Positions 36,891 to 48,366 are shown, numbered from the stretch's first letter. The stretch: DNA of 64,000 nt from Rhizobium sp. P40RR-XXII (GCF_012641405.1 NZ_JABAII010000004.1:248001-312000); one strand, 5' to 3'. Numbers and translations are program-made. The notes: a model not told the origin generated them from the letters alone.

Positions 36891-37618
36891 ACGACAAGAA
36901 CGAATTCGATGACAAGTTGGATGACAGGGAAAGTGCCGCAATGACGACCAGCGACAGCGATCTCACCCCGAGTGCCGCCGACAAGCATCATCCGATGCTG
37001 AAGCTGGTGCTGGAACTCGGACCCTTGCTGGTGTTCTTCTTCGGCAATCTGCGCGGCGACTGGCTGGCGCAGCATTTCCCGCAGCTGGCAGCTCTCGGCG
37101 GTCCTCTCTTCGTCGCCACCGGCCTGTTCATGGCGGCAACTGTGATCTCGCTCGTCGTCTCGAAGGTCATGCTCGGCCATCTGCCGCTGATGCCCTTCGT
37201 CTCCGGCATCGTGGTGCTGATCTTCGGTGCGCTCGGTATCTACCTTCAGAACGAAACCTTCATCAAGATGAAGCCGACCATCGTCAATGCGCTGTTCGGC
37301 GTCGCGCTGCTCGGCGGTCTTGCTTTCGGCAAGTCGCTGCTCGGCTACGTCTTCAATGCCGCCTTCCAGCTGGATGCCGAAGGCTGGCGCAAGCTGACGC
37401 TGCGCTGGGGCATCTTTTTCTTCGTTCTGGCCGTACTCAACGAAGTCGTCTGGCGCGGCTCGAACTGGCTTTATCTCCCCGACACCAAGGCCGCGGACAA
37501 TCTCTGGGTCAACTTCAAGGTCTGGGGAACGATGCCGATCACCATCCTTTTTACCCTGTCGCAGATGCCGCTGATCATGAAACACACGGTCGAGCCGCCG
37601 GCGGAAGGCGGGAAATGA
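36887..37618 (+). CDS. yciB: Inner-membrane septation protein A homologue (YciB/IspZ)
   Basis: 243-residue membrane protein of the YciB/intracellular septation A family: a polar N-terminal ~35 residues, then [20 protein letters not shown] and about five or six helices, with [13 protein letters not shown] and [12 protein letters not shown] as family landmarks. YciB affects septation and envelope integrity in E. coli and Shigella. It overlaps the ftsY stop by four bases and the next start likewise, so translation is coupled. The N-terminal extension is longer than in E. coli YciB (~179 residues); a start at 36941 (MTTSDSD) is also possible. Confidence 0.9.
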   Translation: MNDKNEFDDKLDDRESAAMTTSDSDLTPSAADKHHPMLKLVLELGPLLVFFFGNLRGDWLAQHFPQLAALGGPLFVATGLFMAATVISLVVSKVMLGHLPLMPFVSGIVVLIFGALGIYLQNETFIKMKPTIVNALFGVALLGGLAFGKSLLGYVFNAAFQLDAEGWRKLTLRWGIFFFVLAVLNEVVWRGSNWLYLPDTKAADNLWVNFKVWGTMPITILFTLSQMPLIMKHTVEPPAEGGK

Positions 37619-38205
37619 GCGAAGCCGTCGACGCCCAAAGCCGCTATCGGCAGCAAAGTTTCTGGTTCATCGCCTGTGCCGTCGTCCTACTCGTGCAGAT
37701 CGTGGCGGAATATATGATGGGCCGCGTGCCGATCTGCACCTGCGGCTATGTGAAGCTTTTCGAGCCGGTCGTGAAATCCAGCGGCAACTCGCAGCATATC
37801 GCCGACTGGTATACGCCGTCGCATATCATCCACGGCTTCCTCTTTTTCGGGCTCACGCATCTGATCATGCGCGGCAAGCCACTGTCGATGCGGCTCTTCG
37901 TTGCCATGCTGATCGAATCCGGTTGGGAACTGCTGGAAAACTCGCCGATCATCATCAATCGCTACCGCGCTGCAACGATCTCGCTCGATTACGTCGGCGA
38001 CAGCATCCTCAACTCGTCGATGGATGCGGTGTTCATGGTGGTCGGCTTCCTGTTTGCCTGGCGCGCGCCAGTGCTGTTAACGGTCGCCATCGCCATCTTC
38101 TTCGAGCTGCTCACCGGCTACCTGATCCGTGACAATCTTACGCTCAACGTGCTGATGCTGGTCTGGCCGGTCGAGGCGATCAAGACCTGGCAGGGTGGGA
38201 TTTAA
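37615..38205 (+). CDS. DUF2585 (UPF0314) membrane protein
   Basis: 196-residue inner-membrane protein with about five helices ([52 protein letters not shown]). Conserved DUF2585 features include the [10 protein letters not shown] segment with two cysteines, [12 protein letters not shown], and [11 protein letters not shown]. The function is unknown. It overlaps yciB by four bases (ATGA), which ties it to the ftsY-yciB operon and hints at a role in membrane or envelope biogenesis. Confidence 0.88.
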   Translation: MSEAVDAQSRYRQQSFWFIACAVVLLVQIVAEYMMGRVPICTCGYVKLFEPVVKSSGNSQHIADWYTPSHIIHGFLFFGLTHLIMRGKPLSMRLFVAMLIESGWELLENSPIIINRYRAATISLDYVGDSILNSSMDAVFMVVGFLFAWRAPVLLTVAIAIFFELLTGYLIRDNLTLNVLMLVWPVEAIKTWQGGI

Positions 38206-38233
38206 GAGAGCTTTGAAGCTGACCTTGTGGCCA

Positions 38234-38430
38234 CCTCGTGGTTCGAGGCCGCATTGCCTACGCTGACGCTCGGCGATGCGGCACCTCACCATGAGGCGGA
38301 GTGGCTTTCGCGGGGATTGGTCGGCAGCTCAGCCGCCTTGATGAGCTGGGTGATCTTTAGGTAACGCAAGGGAGATCAGCCATCATGGTGAGGTGTGGAG
38401 GCCTGCAGGCTGGAGCCTCGAACCACGAGG
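38234..38430. repeat. Nested inverted-repeat mosaic element
   Basis: Outer arms CCTCGTGGTTCGAGGC (38234-38249) and its exact complement (38415-38430); inner arms CACCTCACCATGA (38282-38294) and its complement (38383-38395). The middle encodes nothing recognisable. It fills the gap between DUF2585 and ccmG, and a half-element of the same kind lies at ~32952. Confidence 0.75.
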
Positions 38431-38447
38431 GCGGGTGCCTACAGTCA

Positions 38448-38469
38448 CCTTCTCCCCAAGGGGAGAAGG
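38448..38469. repeat. CCTTCTCCCC palindrome, copy 2
   Basis: CCTTCTCCCC-AA-GGGGAGAAGG, a perfect 10-bp inverted repeat 4 bp from the ccmG stop; it may form the 3' end of the ccm transcript. Confidence 0.75.
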
Positions 38470-38472
38470 GAT

Positions 38473-39084
38473 CTACGACGCCGGCTTGCTCAGCGCTTTC
38501 CCAATCGCCGGATAAAGCCCCTCTTTCAGGCTGGTGGGCGTGAAGGGGCCTACCTGCTTGTAGAGGATCGTGCCGTCGGGCGAGACGAGATAGGATTCCG
38601 GAATGCCGTAAACGCCCCAGTCGATGGCGGCCGAGCCGTTCGGGTCTATGCCGATCGCATTATAGGGATTGCCGAGTTCGCCGAGGAAGCGCAGGGCGTT
38701 CTCGCTCGTGTCCTTGTAGTTGATGGCCACGATGTTGAGCTGACCGCTCTTGGCAAGTTCCTTCAGCACCGGATGCTCGTCGCGGCAGGGGATGCACCAT
38801 GAGGCGAAAACATTGACGAGCGTCAGCTTGCCCTTGATGGCGTCATCGGTCAGCGCCTGAAGGTTGGAACCTTCGAGCGGCGGCAGTGCGAGCTTCGGCG
38901 CCTTGGTGCCGATCAGGGCCGAGGGAATGGCTGAGATATCAGTGCCGTGCACTTCCTGGTCATACATGACCTTGCCGACGGCAAAGGCGATGCAGGCAAA
39001 GACGATGAGCGGGATGAGCGCCAGCAGATAGCGCGCGGTGCCGCTCGACTTCGCTCTATCCTTGTTGTCGGCATCGGCCGTCAT
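38473..39084 (-). CDS. ccmG: Cytochrome c biogenesis thiol-disulfide reductase CcmG
   Basis: 203-residue membrane-anchored thioredoxin: an N-terminal helix ([19 protein letters not shown]), a periplasmic domain with [14 protein letters not shown] (active site CIPC) and [19 protein letters not shown]. CcmG (CycY in rhizobia) reduces the haem-binding cysteines of apocytochrome c. The ATG at 39084 overlaps the ccmD stop (ATGA on the minus strand), so the two are translationally coupled; a longer frame upstream is in fact ccmD in another register. Confidence 0.95.
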   Translation of the reverse strand: MTADADNKDRAKSSGTARYLLALIPLIVFACIAFAVGKVMYDQEVHGTDISAIPSALIGTKAPKLALPPLEGSNLQALTDDAIKGKLTLVNVFASWCIPCRDEHPVLKELAKSGQLNIVAINYKDTSENALRFLGELGNPYNAIGIDPNGSAAIDWGVYGIPESYLVSPDGTILYKQVGPFTPTSLKEGLYPAIGKALSKPAS

Positions 39085-39254
39085 TTCGCACCGCCTTCGG
39101 GCGGGCGCTGTGAGCGGCGGCGGATGCCGGAGGCTTCCAATGCTGCCAGTTCGCGACGGCGCAGGCGTCCGTCGATCCATGTCCAGGCAATGATGGCGAG
39201 GATCATGACGGCGGCAAAACCGTAAGAGCCGTAGACGTAGAAGGGATGCGTCAT
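39081..39254 (-). CDS. ccmD: Haem exporter accessory protein CcmD
   Basis: 57 residues: [20 protein letters not shown], one transmembrane helix, then an Arg-rich cytoplasmic end ([20 protein letters not shown]) and a short polar tail. This is the usual CcmD layout. CcmD is needed to release haem-loaded CcmE from CcmABC. It begins one base after the ccmC stop and its TGA overlaps the ccmG ATG, so it is embedded in the operon. Confidence 0.93.
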   Translation of the reverse strand: MTHPFYVYGSYGFAAVMILAIIAWTWIDGRLRRRELAALEASGIRRRSQRPPEGGAK

Positions 39255-39255
39255 G

Positions 39256-40017
39256 CTATTCCTCCCGGCTTGCCATACGCGCGGCGATGCGGCGTTGCGC
39301 GGCGACGCGGCGGCGCCAGATCTCGTTACGGATTGCCATCAGGTGCAGCGTGAGGAACAGCAGCGTGAAGGCCAGCGCCATGATGAACAGCGGCCAGAGG
39401 AATTCCGCGTCGATGGCCGGGCCATCCATGCGCATGATGCTTTCCGACTGATGCAGCGTGTTCCACCAGTCGACCGAAAACTTAATGATCGGAATGTTGA
39501 TGAAGCCGACCAGCGTCAGGATCGAGGCGACGCGGGCCGCCTTGGGCGGATCGTCCATCGCCCGGTTCAGCGCGATCAGGCCGAGATACATCAGGAACAG
39601 GATGAAGACGGAGGTCAGGCGCGCGTCCCAGACCCAATAGGTGCCCCACATCGGCTTGCCCCAGAGCGAGCCGGTGACGAGCGCGATCAGGGTGAAGGCG
39701 GCGCCGAGCGGAGCGGCCGTCTTGCCGGCGACATCGGCTAGCGGATGGCGCCAGACGAGCGTGCCGATCGCCGACACGCTCATGATCGTGTAGCACATCA
39801 TCGAGAGCCAGGCGGCCGGAACGTGAATATACATGATGCGGACGGTATCGCCCTGCTGGTAATCGCCTTCGGTCGAGAAGGACAGATAGAGGCCGATCGC
39901 GAAAAGTGCGGCCGAAATCAGCGCCAGCCAGGGAATGAGGCGCGCCGAAAAGGCCAGAAACCGCGTGGGGTTGGCGAGGTCGGAAAATCGGCTGATCGCA
40001 GGGCTGATATCGCTCAT
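39256..40017 (-). CDS. ccmC: Haem exporter protein CcmC
   Basis: 253-residue membrane protein with six helices. The tryptophan-rich haem-handling motif reads [13 protein letters not shown] (~residues 125-137), flanked by the conserved His of MYIHVPAAW and HQSES. CcmC attaches haem to CcmE in the periplasm as part of cytochrome c maturation system I. The C-terminus is an Arg-rich cytoplasmic tail. It lies 191 bp after ccmB, a gap filled by a repeat element. Confidence 0.95.
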   Translation of the reverse strand: MSDISPAISRFSDLANPTRFLAFSARLIPWLALISAALFAIGLYLSFSTEGDYQQGDTVRIMYIHVPAAWLSMMCYTIMSVSAIGTLVWRHPLADVAGKTAAPLGAAFTLIALVTGSLWGKPMWGTYWVWDARLTSVFILFLMYLGLIALNRAMDDPPKAARVASILTLVGFINIPIIKFSVDWWNTLHQSESIMRMDGPAIDAEFLWPLFIMALAFTLLFLTLHLMAIRNEIWRRRVAAQRRIAARMASREE

Positions 40018-40091
40018 GCGATTTGTTTAACCCGATATGGCTTTTCCGGCAATCGACCGCATCGTCTCAGATCGACGAAACAGTATCTCCC

Positions 40092-40191
40092 AGAGCGTGA
40101 TGCCGAAAAGTGTCAGGGAATTTCGGACGACATCACGCTCTACTTCTTTGATTTTAGGGCGGATTCAGATTTTAGGTCGATTCGACCTAAA
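40092..40191. repeat. RIME-like element between ccmB and ccmC
   Basis: AGAGCGTGATG (40092-40102) with inverted CATCACGCTCT (40131-40141), an inner CCGAAA/TTTCGG pair, and a following perfect palindrome TTTAGGTCG-ATT-CGACCTAAA (40171-40191). The composite resembles an element common between rhizobial genes. Confidence 0.75.
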
Positions 40192-40208
40192 TCATCCGGC
40201 TCCAGCGA

Positions 40209-40868
40209 TCAATCAGTCGTGTTCCGCAAAGCAAGGGCGGCGGCGGCCGGACCGATGACGGCGAAGAACAAGGTGAGCGCGATCAGGATCAGGAAGGGCG
40301 GCAGGAAGGGTTGCGGTCCCTCGACTGCAGCATAGGTGGCGCTGACGCCGAAGATCAGCACGGGAATGGTGAGCGGCAGCACTAAGATCGATACCAGCAG
40401 CCCGCCGCGCGGCAGCGCCACGGCGACGGCGGCACCCACCGCGCCGATGAAGGTGATCGCCGGCGAGCCGACAAGCAGGGTCAGGGCCGTCGCGCCGATC
40501 GCCGTCTCGTTCATATTCATAAAGAGACCGAGCAGCGGCGAGGCGATAACGAGCGGCAGGCCAGTCGCCATCCAATGCGCCGTGCATTTGATGAAAACCG
40601 TCAGCACCAGCGGCGTTTCCTGCATGACGAGCAGATCGAGCGAACCGTCGTCACGCTCGGCCTGGAACAGGCGGTCGAGGCCGAGGAGGCTCGCGAGCAG
40701 GGCGCCGATCCAGACGATGGCCGGGCCGATGCGCGAGAGAAGCTTGAGGTCCGGACCGACGCCGAAGGGAATGACGGCGACGACGGTGAGGAAGAAGAGG
40801 ATGCCGATCAACGCTCCGCCACCGGCGCGCACCGAAAGTCTGAGGTCGCGGAGAAAGAGGGCGGTCAT
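40209..40868 (-). CDS. ccmB: Haem exporter protein CcmB
   Basis: 219-residue ABC-type membrane subunit with six helices: FLRDLRLSVRAGGGALIGIL at the start, FQAERDDGSLDLLVMQETPL, and LGLFMNMNETAIGATALTLL. With CcmA and CcmC it powers release of holo-CcmE. The start is separated from the ccmA stop by 346 bp containing two families of palindromic repeats, whereas ccmA and ccmB are normally adjacent; expression of ccmB may therefore depend on read-through. Confidence 0.95.
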   Translation of the reverse strand: MTALFLRDLRLSVRAGGGALIGILFFLTVVAVIPFGVGPDLKLLSRIGPAIVWIGALLASLLGLDRLFQAERDDGSLDLLVMQETPLVLTVFIKCTAHWMATGLPLVIASPLLGLFMNMNETAIGATALTLLVGSPAITFIGAVGAAVAVALPRGGLLVSILVLPLTIPVLIFGVSATYAAVEGPQPFLPPFLILIALTLFFAVIGPAAAALALRNTTD

Positions 40869-40884
40869 GACGAGGCACCAATCT

Positions 40885-40906
40885 CCTTCTCCCCTTGGGG
40901 AGAAGG
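40885..40906. repeat. CCTTCTCCCC palindrome, copy 3
   Basis: CCTTCTCCCC-TT-GGGGAGAAGG, a perfect 10-bp inverted repeat ending the ccmA-ccmB spacer, 17 bp before ccmB. It lies close to the ccmB ribosome binding site and could mask it. Confidence 0.75.
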
Positions 40907-40993
40907 TGGCCCGAAGAGCCGGATGAAGGGGCGTTTACTCAAGAAAGAACCGATACTTCGCTTATGCTTCAGATGATTGTCGCTCCGCTCCTC

Positions 40994-41181
40994 ACCCCCT
41001 TCTGTCCCTGTCGGGACATCTCCCCCACAAGGGGGGAGATTGGTAACTTGTGGCGCGCGCAAGCCCCGATCCAAGATCGAATCTGCGGAGACAAAGCTCA
41101 TCGACTTTGTAAGCTGGTGCGGCAAACTCCAAACGATCTCCCCCCTTGTGGGGGAGATGTCCCAAAGGGACAGAGGGGGGT
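40994..41181. repeat. Inverted pair of CTCCCCC hairpin elements between ccmA and ccmB
   Basis: The left copy (40994-41043, reverse) and right copy (41135-41181, forward) each contain ATCTCCCCC-N5-GGGGGAGAT and TGTCCC-N3/4-GGGACA hairpins followed by a C- or G-run. They flank 91 bp of unrelated sequence. Orientation and content match the two copies inside ftsY. Confidence 0.85.
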
Positions 41182-41214
41182 AGCGAAGGTTCGGCAAACT
41201 CAGCATCATCGAAC

Positions 41215-41862
41215 TCATTCCCACACCCCCTCACTCACCCCGGCAAACCCCGTCATCCGCATCTCCCGCGCGTTCTCCAACCCTAGTGGCTGATGCGTAG
41301 CCGCAAGAACGATGCCGCCATTCTTCTGATGGGCGGTGATCAGCTCCGCAAACAGCTGATCGGCCGAGCTGTCGAGCGCTGCTGTCGGCTCGTCGAGGAT
41401 CCAGATGGGGCGGTGGGCGACCAAAAGTTTTGCGAAGGCGATTCGGCGCTGCTGGCCGGCGGAGAGGTAGCCGAAGGGCAGATGGGGGATGCCGGCGAGC
41501 CCGACAGCATCGGTCGCTTCATCGACATTCAGGCCGAAGCCGCCCGCCATGTCGCCGAGGAAAGTTTTCCAGAAGATCAGGTTTTCGGCTACGGTCAGCT
41601 CGGATTTCATCGCGTTGCGGTGACCGAGATAGTGGCTGGCTTCGCCTGCTAGCCGGCCCGATTCGCCATCTTTTCCGGTGAATTTGACACTGCCCTTTTC
41701 CTGCCTGAGAAGGCCGGCCACGACACGCAAAAGCGTCGACTTTCCGGAGCCGTTACGCCCGGTCAGAATCAGAGCGTCGCCATCGGTCAAGTCAAAGGAA
41801 ACATTCGAGAAAATCAGATCTTCGCCACGCCTTGCCGCCAGATTTTCAGCGCATAGATGCAT
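41215..41862 (-). CDS. ccmA: Haem exporter ATP-binding protein CcmA
   Basis: 215-residue ABC ATPase: Walker A GRNGSGKSTLLR, signature YLSAGQQRR, Walker B WILDEPTAALD and the switch His in ATHQPL. It drives the CcmB/CcmC complex that releases haem-bearing CcmE. First gene of the minus-strand ccmABCDG cluster, divergent from acnA across 263 bp (41863-42125) in which both promoters must lie. The repeat-filled gap after it is unusual. Confidence 0.93.
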   Translation of the reverse strand: MHLCAENLAARRGEDLIFSNVSFDLTDGDALILTGRNGSGKSTLLRVVAGLLRQEKGSVKFTGKDGESGRLAGEASHYLGHRNAMKSELTVAENLIFWKTFLGDMAGGFGLNVDEATDAVGLAGIPHLPFGYLSAGQQRRIAFAKLLVAHRPIWILDEPTAALDSSADQLFAELITAHQKNGGIVLAATHQPLGLENAREMRMTGFAGVSEGVWE

Positions 41863-42125
41863 TCGCTCAGGCTTTCCCCGTTATCGTTGCCGCAATGCGC
41901 AAAAAATTGTCCAAATTTGCGCTTTGCCACTCTGGCAAGTCTTTACGAAATTATCTATAAGACCTGCAACCACGCCAGCGGTCGGCGTGAATTTCATCCT
42001 TGCGCCGAACATAAGGTTTTCTGCCTTACGTGCGGACAGCGGAAATGGCCGCACCCGCATCCTGATGTGCATAAAGTGCATAGGCGTTCGCACGACTGTG
42101 TTGGCTATCAGAAACGGGGTATCTC

Positions 42126-44816
<2,691 letters not shown>

Positions 44817-44858
44817 TCGGCGTCTTCGCTCCATCTCGTAGTTTTCACGCAATTCCTG

Positions 44859-44897
44859 GACGCCGCCGGAAAACTCTTCCGGCGGCGTCTTGTTTTT
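44859..44897 (+). terminator. Terminator of acnA
   Basis: GACGCCGCCGGAA (44859-44871) pairs perfectly with TTCCGGCGGCGTC (44877-44889) around five bases, followed by TTGTTTTT. Confidence 0.9.
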
Positions 44898-45095
44898 CAC
44901 GGTGATGTGTACGGCGAGCCTTTGCCGGGCGTCAGCCTCACCCCATCGTGACTTTGCGTCATCGCGCTAAACCATTATCTCTTGTTTCAGATTTTTCGAG
45001 CTTGATGTGGGCTGAGTGGTCCCGAGGAGCGTGAATGGTTTGGGCGTCCGCATTCGTGGGCGGCGCCGAAATTTTACGAAAGAGGTAAAAGGGAA

Positions 45096-45839
45096 ATGCG
45101 CCTTCGATTTTCGGTTCCACTTCTGGCAGGCATCGCGCTGGCAAGTTCGCTGCATGCGCAGGAGGCGTCGAAGATCAAGGGCGTCGTCGAGCTCTTCACC
45201 TCGCAGGGCTGTGCCTCTTGTCCCCCCGCGGACGCGGCGTTCCGCAAGCTGATCCGCCAGGGTGATGTCGTCGCGCTCGCCTATCATGTCGACTATTGGA
45301 ACTATCTCGGCTGGAACGACACCATGGCGTCCAAGGACAACACGGCGCGCCAATATGCTTATGCCCGCACGATGGGGCGCAGCGGGGTCTATACGCCGCA
45401 GGCGATCGTCAATGGCAGGGCCCATATGAACGGCGCCGATCTCGACGCCATCAATGTCAAGCTCAATGACTTCCAGAGCCACGGCGAGGGGCTGATAGTT
45501 CCGGTCAATGCCGTTACCAAGGGCGACGAGCTTGAGATCAAGATCGGCGCCGGCGAGGGCAGGGCCAATGTGGTCGTCGTCTATTTCGACAAGGAGCAGA
45601 TGGTGGCGCCGAAAGGCGGTGAAAACACCGGCCAGCAGATCGCCTATATGCATGCGGTCTCGGATGTCGAGACCGTGGGCATGTGGGATGGCAAGGCCAT
45701 GAGCCTGGCGCTGCCCTCCTCCGTGCTCGACAAGGCCGGCCGCAGAGGTCTTGCTGTTCTTCTGCAATCGTCGACGCCTTCGGGCGATCCAGCTGCCATC
45801 ATCGGAGCAACGGTCCTCACGATCGGCTCCGACGGCTGA
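45096..45839 (+). CDS. DUF1223 thioredoxin-like periplasmic protein
   Basis: 247-residue protein with a signal peptide (RLRFSVPLLAGIALASSLHA) and a DUF1223 domain. The thioredoxin-like site is ELFTSQGCASCPPADAAF (CASC), followed by VALAYHVDYWNYLGWND. DUF1223 proteins are common in Alphaproteobacteria; their function is unknown, and the CxxC suggests a periplasmic thiol role. AGAGG and AAAGGG upstream of ATG 45096 act as ribosome binding site. Tandem hairpins lie 40 bp downstream. Confidence 0.87.
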   Translation: MRLRFSVPLLAGIALASSLHAQEASKIKGVVELFTSQGCASCPPADAAFRKLIRQGDVVALAYHVDYWNYLGWNDTMASKDNTARQYAYARTMGRSGVYTPQAIVNGRAHMNGADLDAINVKLNDFQSHGEGLIVPVNAVTKGDELEIKIGAGEGRANVVVVYFDKEQMVAPKGGENTGQQIAYMHAVSDVETVGMWDGKAMSLALPSSVLDKAGRRGLAVLLQSSTPSGDPAAIIGATVLTIGSDG

Positions 45840-45878
45840 GCGGCATTTCTGTATTTCGACTTGTGCGGAAAAGATACC

Positions 45879-45934
45879 CTATTTCGGCTGGCACCGAAAA
45901 GGCTCGCTATTTTGGCTGGCGCCAAAAAGGCGAG
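45879..45934 (+). repeat. Two tandem 28-bp hairpin repeats
   Basis: Copy 1 (45879-45906) contains TTTCGG-N6-CCGAAA, copy 2 (45907-45934) TTTTGGC-N4-GCCAAAA. The copies differ by six bases, and one stem pair changes on both sides (C:G to T:A), so the stem is conserved. They lie in a 340-bp gap before DUF2794 with no other gene visible. Confidence 0.65.
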
Positions 45935-46179
45935 GTGCCCGGCGAGGACGCATTCGGGGCTGGGGTTTAATCGATGCGCCCCGGCCGGGCCGTTTGACGC
46001 GGCGGCGCCAAACGGCGTCTATACTTCCTGTAAATTGGGCGTCGTTTTGTCTGAAATGCGGCGCCGCCGAGATGCTTTCGGGCGGCGTAAAAAAATTGTG
46101 AGCCCTCTGCCGTCTTGCAATTTGGTGCGGCTGAGGCAAACTGTCATTCTCCTGTCATGAGATAGCCCCTGGGGGATTG

Positions 46180-46581
46180 ATGACTGATCAGCCGGATTTG
46201 CGACACGGCGAACACCGTTCCGCCGATACTAATTCCTCCGTCGTCGTCGATCTCAGGGAATACAAACAAAGCAAGGATCCGCTACCGGTGACCTTCCATC
46301 GCCGGGAGCTGGATGCGATTTTATGGATCTATGGCCGCATGGTCGGCGAGGGTGAGTGGCGCGACTATGCCATCGACCATTTGAAGGAGAAGGCGGTTTT
46401 TTCCGTCTTCAAGCGCTCCGGCGAGATGCCGCTCTTCCGCATCGAAAAGAATCCAAAGCTGGCGGCCAAGCAGGGCGCTTTTTCGGTCGTCAACATCAAC
46501 GGCATGATCCTGAAGCGCGGCCATGACGTGCAGCAGGTTCTGAAGGTGTTCGACAAGCAGCTGAAGCTGGTGGATAAGTAG
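46180..46581 (+). CDS. DUF2794 domain protein
   Basis: 133-residue protein of the alphaproteobacterial DUF2794 family. Conserved stretches: PVTFHRRELDAILWIYGRMV, GEWRDYAIDHLKEKAVFSVF, and FRIEKNPKLAAKQGAFSVVN. No signal peptide or helix; the function is unknown. The ATG at 46180 follows a GGGGG stretch; a TTG one codon earlier is less likely. Confidence 0.87.
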   Translation: MTDQPDLRHGEHRSADTNSSVVVDLREYKQSKDPLPVTFHRRELDAILWIYGRMVGEGEWRDYAIDHLKEKAVFSVFKRSGEMPLFRIEKNPKLAAKQGAFSVVNINGMILKRGHDVQQVLKVFDKQLKLVDK

Positions 46582-46650
46582 TTTCTCTTCATCGGCTCTA
46601 TGTTGGCGGATAGGTGCCGTATCAGAGCTGCGGCATATCTGAAACCGATG

Positions 46651-47208
46651 CTACTCCCCAAACAACGTCCCCGGATAGACCGAAGGATCCGGATCGGTGC
46701 CATCTCCTTCGCCCAACGCCTTCTGCATCAGCATGGTGTCCAGCCATCGGCCATGCTTGTAGCCGGTGCCTTTCAACAGGCCGACTTCAGTGAAGCCCGC
46801 GGCGCGATGCACGGCGACGGAGGCGGGATGGGCGCCGCCGATGACGGCGATCATCTGGCGGAAGCCGAGCGTCACGCAGCGTTCGACGAGCGCATCGAGC
46901 AACAGCCTGCCGACGCCGCGCCCGCGGGCCTCGGGCGCCAGATAGATCGAATCCTCCACCATCCAGCGATAGGCCGGCCGTGTGCGGAACGATGAGGCAT
47001 AGGCATAGCCGAGGAAGGTTCCGGCCTCATCTTCGGCGACGATATAGGGATAGGCCTTTTCCTGGATCGCCTGAAAACGCGCCGCCATCTCATCCTGGCT
47101 CGGCGGCGTGATCTCATAGCTTGCCGTGCCGTTGAGGACGGAGTCGCGATAGATTGCCGTGATGTGGGATAGGTCGTCTGTGGTCGCGCTGCGGAGGCTG
47201 ATGGACAT
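46651..47208 (-). CDS. GNAT N-acetyltransferase, phosphinothricin-acetyltransferase type
   Basis: 185-residue GNAT enzyme resembling the Pat/Bar group: ITAIYRDSVLNGTASYEITP near the start, FLGYAYASSFRTRPAYRW, and the acetyl-CoA loop YLAPEARGRGVGRLLLDALV. Such enzymes acetylate phosphinothricin, methionine sulfoximine or related amines; the substrate here is unknown. I chose the ATG at 47208 because the earlier frame runs through a repeat. The gene is isolated on the minus strand. Confidence 0.88.
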   Translation of the reverse strand: MSISLRSATTDDLSHITAIYRDSVLNGTASYEITPPSQDEMAARFQAIQEKAYPYIVAEDEAGTFLGYAYASSFRTRPAYRWMVEDSIYLAPEARGRGVGRLLLDALVERCVTLGFRQMIAVIGGAHPASVAVHRAAGFTEVGLLKGTGYKHGRWLDTMLMQKALGEGDGTDPDPSVYPGTLFGE

Positions 47209-47230
47209 CTGCTTCTTGTTGCCTGATCTG

Positions 47231-47335
47231 CTAAAGCAATTCCAGGAAAACTGCATGGCAGTTTTCCGTCCGGAATTACGTAGAAACAAAAGGCTGGAGC
47301 ATTTCCGCGATTCGAAGAAAAGCGGAAGCGTTCAG
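47231..47335. repeat. RIME-like intergenic repeat, copy 3 (inverted)
   Basis: The reverse complement aligns closely with 12001-12100 (shared CCGCTTTTCTTCGAATCGCG, CCTTTTGTTT, AATTCCGGACGG, TTTTCCTG). An internal inverted repeat AAAACTGCATGGCAGTTTT is present. Confidence 0.8.
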
Positions 47336-47382
47336 CTGTGATTGTCCGCTATCAAATCGCAGGGCTTGTCGCCAGGCAAATG

Positions 47383-47406
47383 AAAAAGGCGGCCGAAGCC
47401 GCCTTT
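47383..47406 (-). terminator. Terminator of the Bax-inhibitor gene
   Basis: On the minus strand AAAGGCGGC pairs with GCCGCCTTT around TTCG, followed by further T residues. Confidence 0.85.
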
Positions 47407-47430
47407 CCGTTGCTCATTCATGCTGCGCGA

Positions 47431-48171
47431 TTAACGGCGGTTGCCCATAAACTGCAGCAGGAACATGAACAGGTTGATGAAGTCCAGGTAGAGCGACAGG
47501 GCGCCCATGATGGCCTTGCGGCCGGCCACGGTGGCATCGTCGGCGGTGTAATACATTTCCTTGATCCGCTGCGTATCGTAGGCGGTCAGACCCGCGAAGA
47601 TCAGCACGCCGATCACGGAGATTGCGAACTGCAGGGCGGACGAAGCCAGGAAGATGTTCACGAGCGTCGCGATGATCAGGCCGAAGAGACCCATCATCAG
47701 GAACGAGCCCATCGCGGACAGATCACGCTTCGTCGTATAGCCGAACAGCGACAGCGCGCCGAAGGACGCGGCGGTCACGAAGAAGGTCTGCACGACGCTC
47801 TGGCCGGTATAGATGATGAAGATCGACGACAGCGACAGGCCCACCAGCGCGGCATAGACCCAGAAGGTCGTCGTCGCGGCAGCCACGCTCATGCGGTTGA
47901 TCCTGAAGCTCAGGAAGAAGACCATTGCCAGCGGAGCGAGGATGACAACCCACTTCAGCGGGCTGAGATAGATCGCCTGACCGAAGGCCGTGATCTGTCC
48001 GTTTGCAAAGGCGAGCGAGAAGGAGAGATAGGCGGCAACACCCGTGATCGCCAGACCCAGCGCCATCAGGTTATAGACCTTGAGCATGTAAGCTCGAAGG
48101 CCCTCGTCTATCATCGCACCGGATTGCGCGCCGCTCTGCGCCCGGTTTTGGTAATTGCGGAAGTCAGCCAT
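47431..48171 (-). CDS. Bax inhibitor-1 / YccA-family membrane protein
   Basis: 246-residue protein with seven membrane helices. Family marks: RAYMLKVYNLMALGLAITG, FGALSLFGYTTKRDLSAMGS and the C-terminal YDTQRIKEMY (Asp pair of the calcium/proton-leak core) and ALSLYLDFINLFMFLLQF. Bacterial members resemble E. coli YccA/YbhL; YccA modulates FtsH, and the Bacillus homologue is a calcium leak. The ATG at 48171 has AGAGGA upstream. Transcription ends at the hairpin at 47383-47406. Confidence 0.92.
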   Translation of the reverse strand: MADFRNYQNRAQSGAQSGAMIDEGLRAYMLKVYNLMALGLAITGVAAYLSFSLAFANGQITAFGQAIYLSPLKWVVILAPLAMVFFLSFRINRMSVAAATTTFWVYAALVGLSLSSIFIIYTGQSVVQTFFVTAASFGALSLFGYTTKRDLSAMGSFLMMGLFGLIIATLVNIFLASSALQFAISVIGVLIFAGLTAYDTQRIKEMYYTADDATVAGRKAIMGALSLYLDFINLFMFLLQFMGNRR

Positions 48172-48366
48172 GTTTTCCTCTTTCAAGCTCCGATGTGAGT
48201 ACGGTGTCGGGTCTTTCAAGCCCAGGCGCCGCTGCGGAGCTCCAGCATGCCTGCACAGAATATGAGGCTTTCGAGCCTCATACACAAGGGTCAAGCGATC
48301 CGGCGCATGTTAAATCGGTGTAATATCGAGCCGTTTTGCCGGCTTCCGGTTGATCTCCGCGGCGAA

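Noticed and set aside
38234..38430. tRNA gene, suggested by GGTTCGAGGC resembling a T-loop
   Set aside because: No acceptor or anticodon arms can be built around it; the motif belongs to an inverted repeat.
40994..41181. Regularly spaced palindromes considered as a CRISPR array
   Set aside because: Only two units in opposite orientation, no set of equal spacers and no cas genes.
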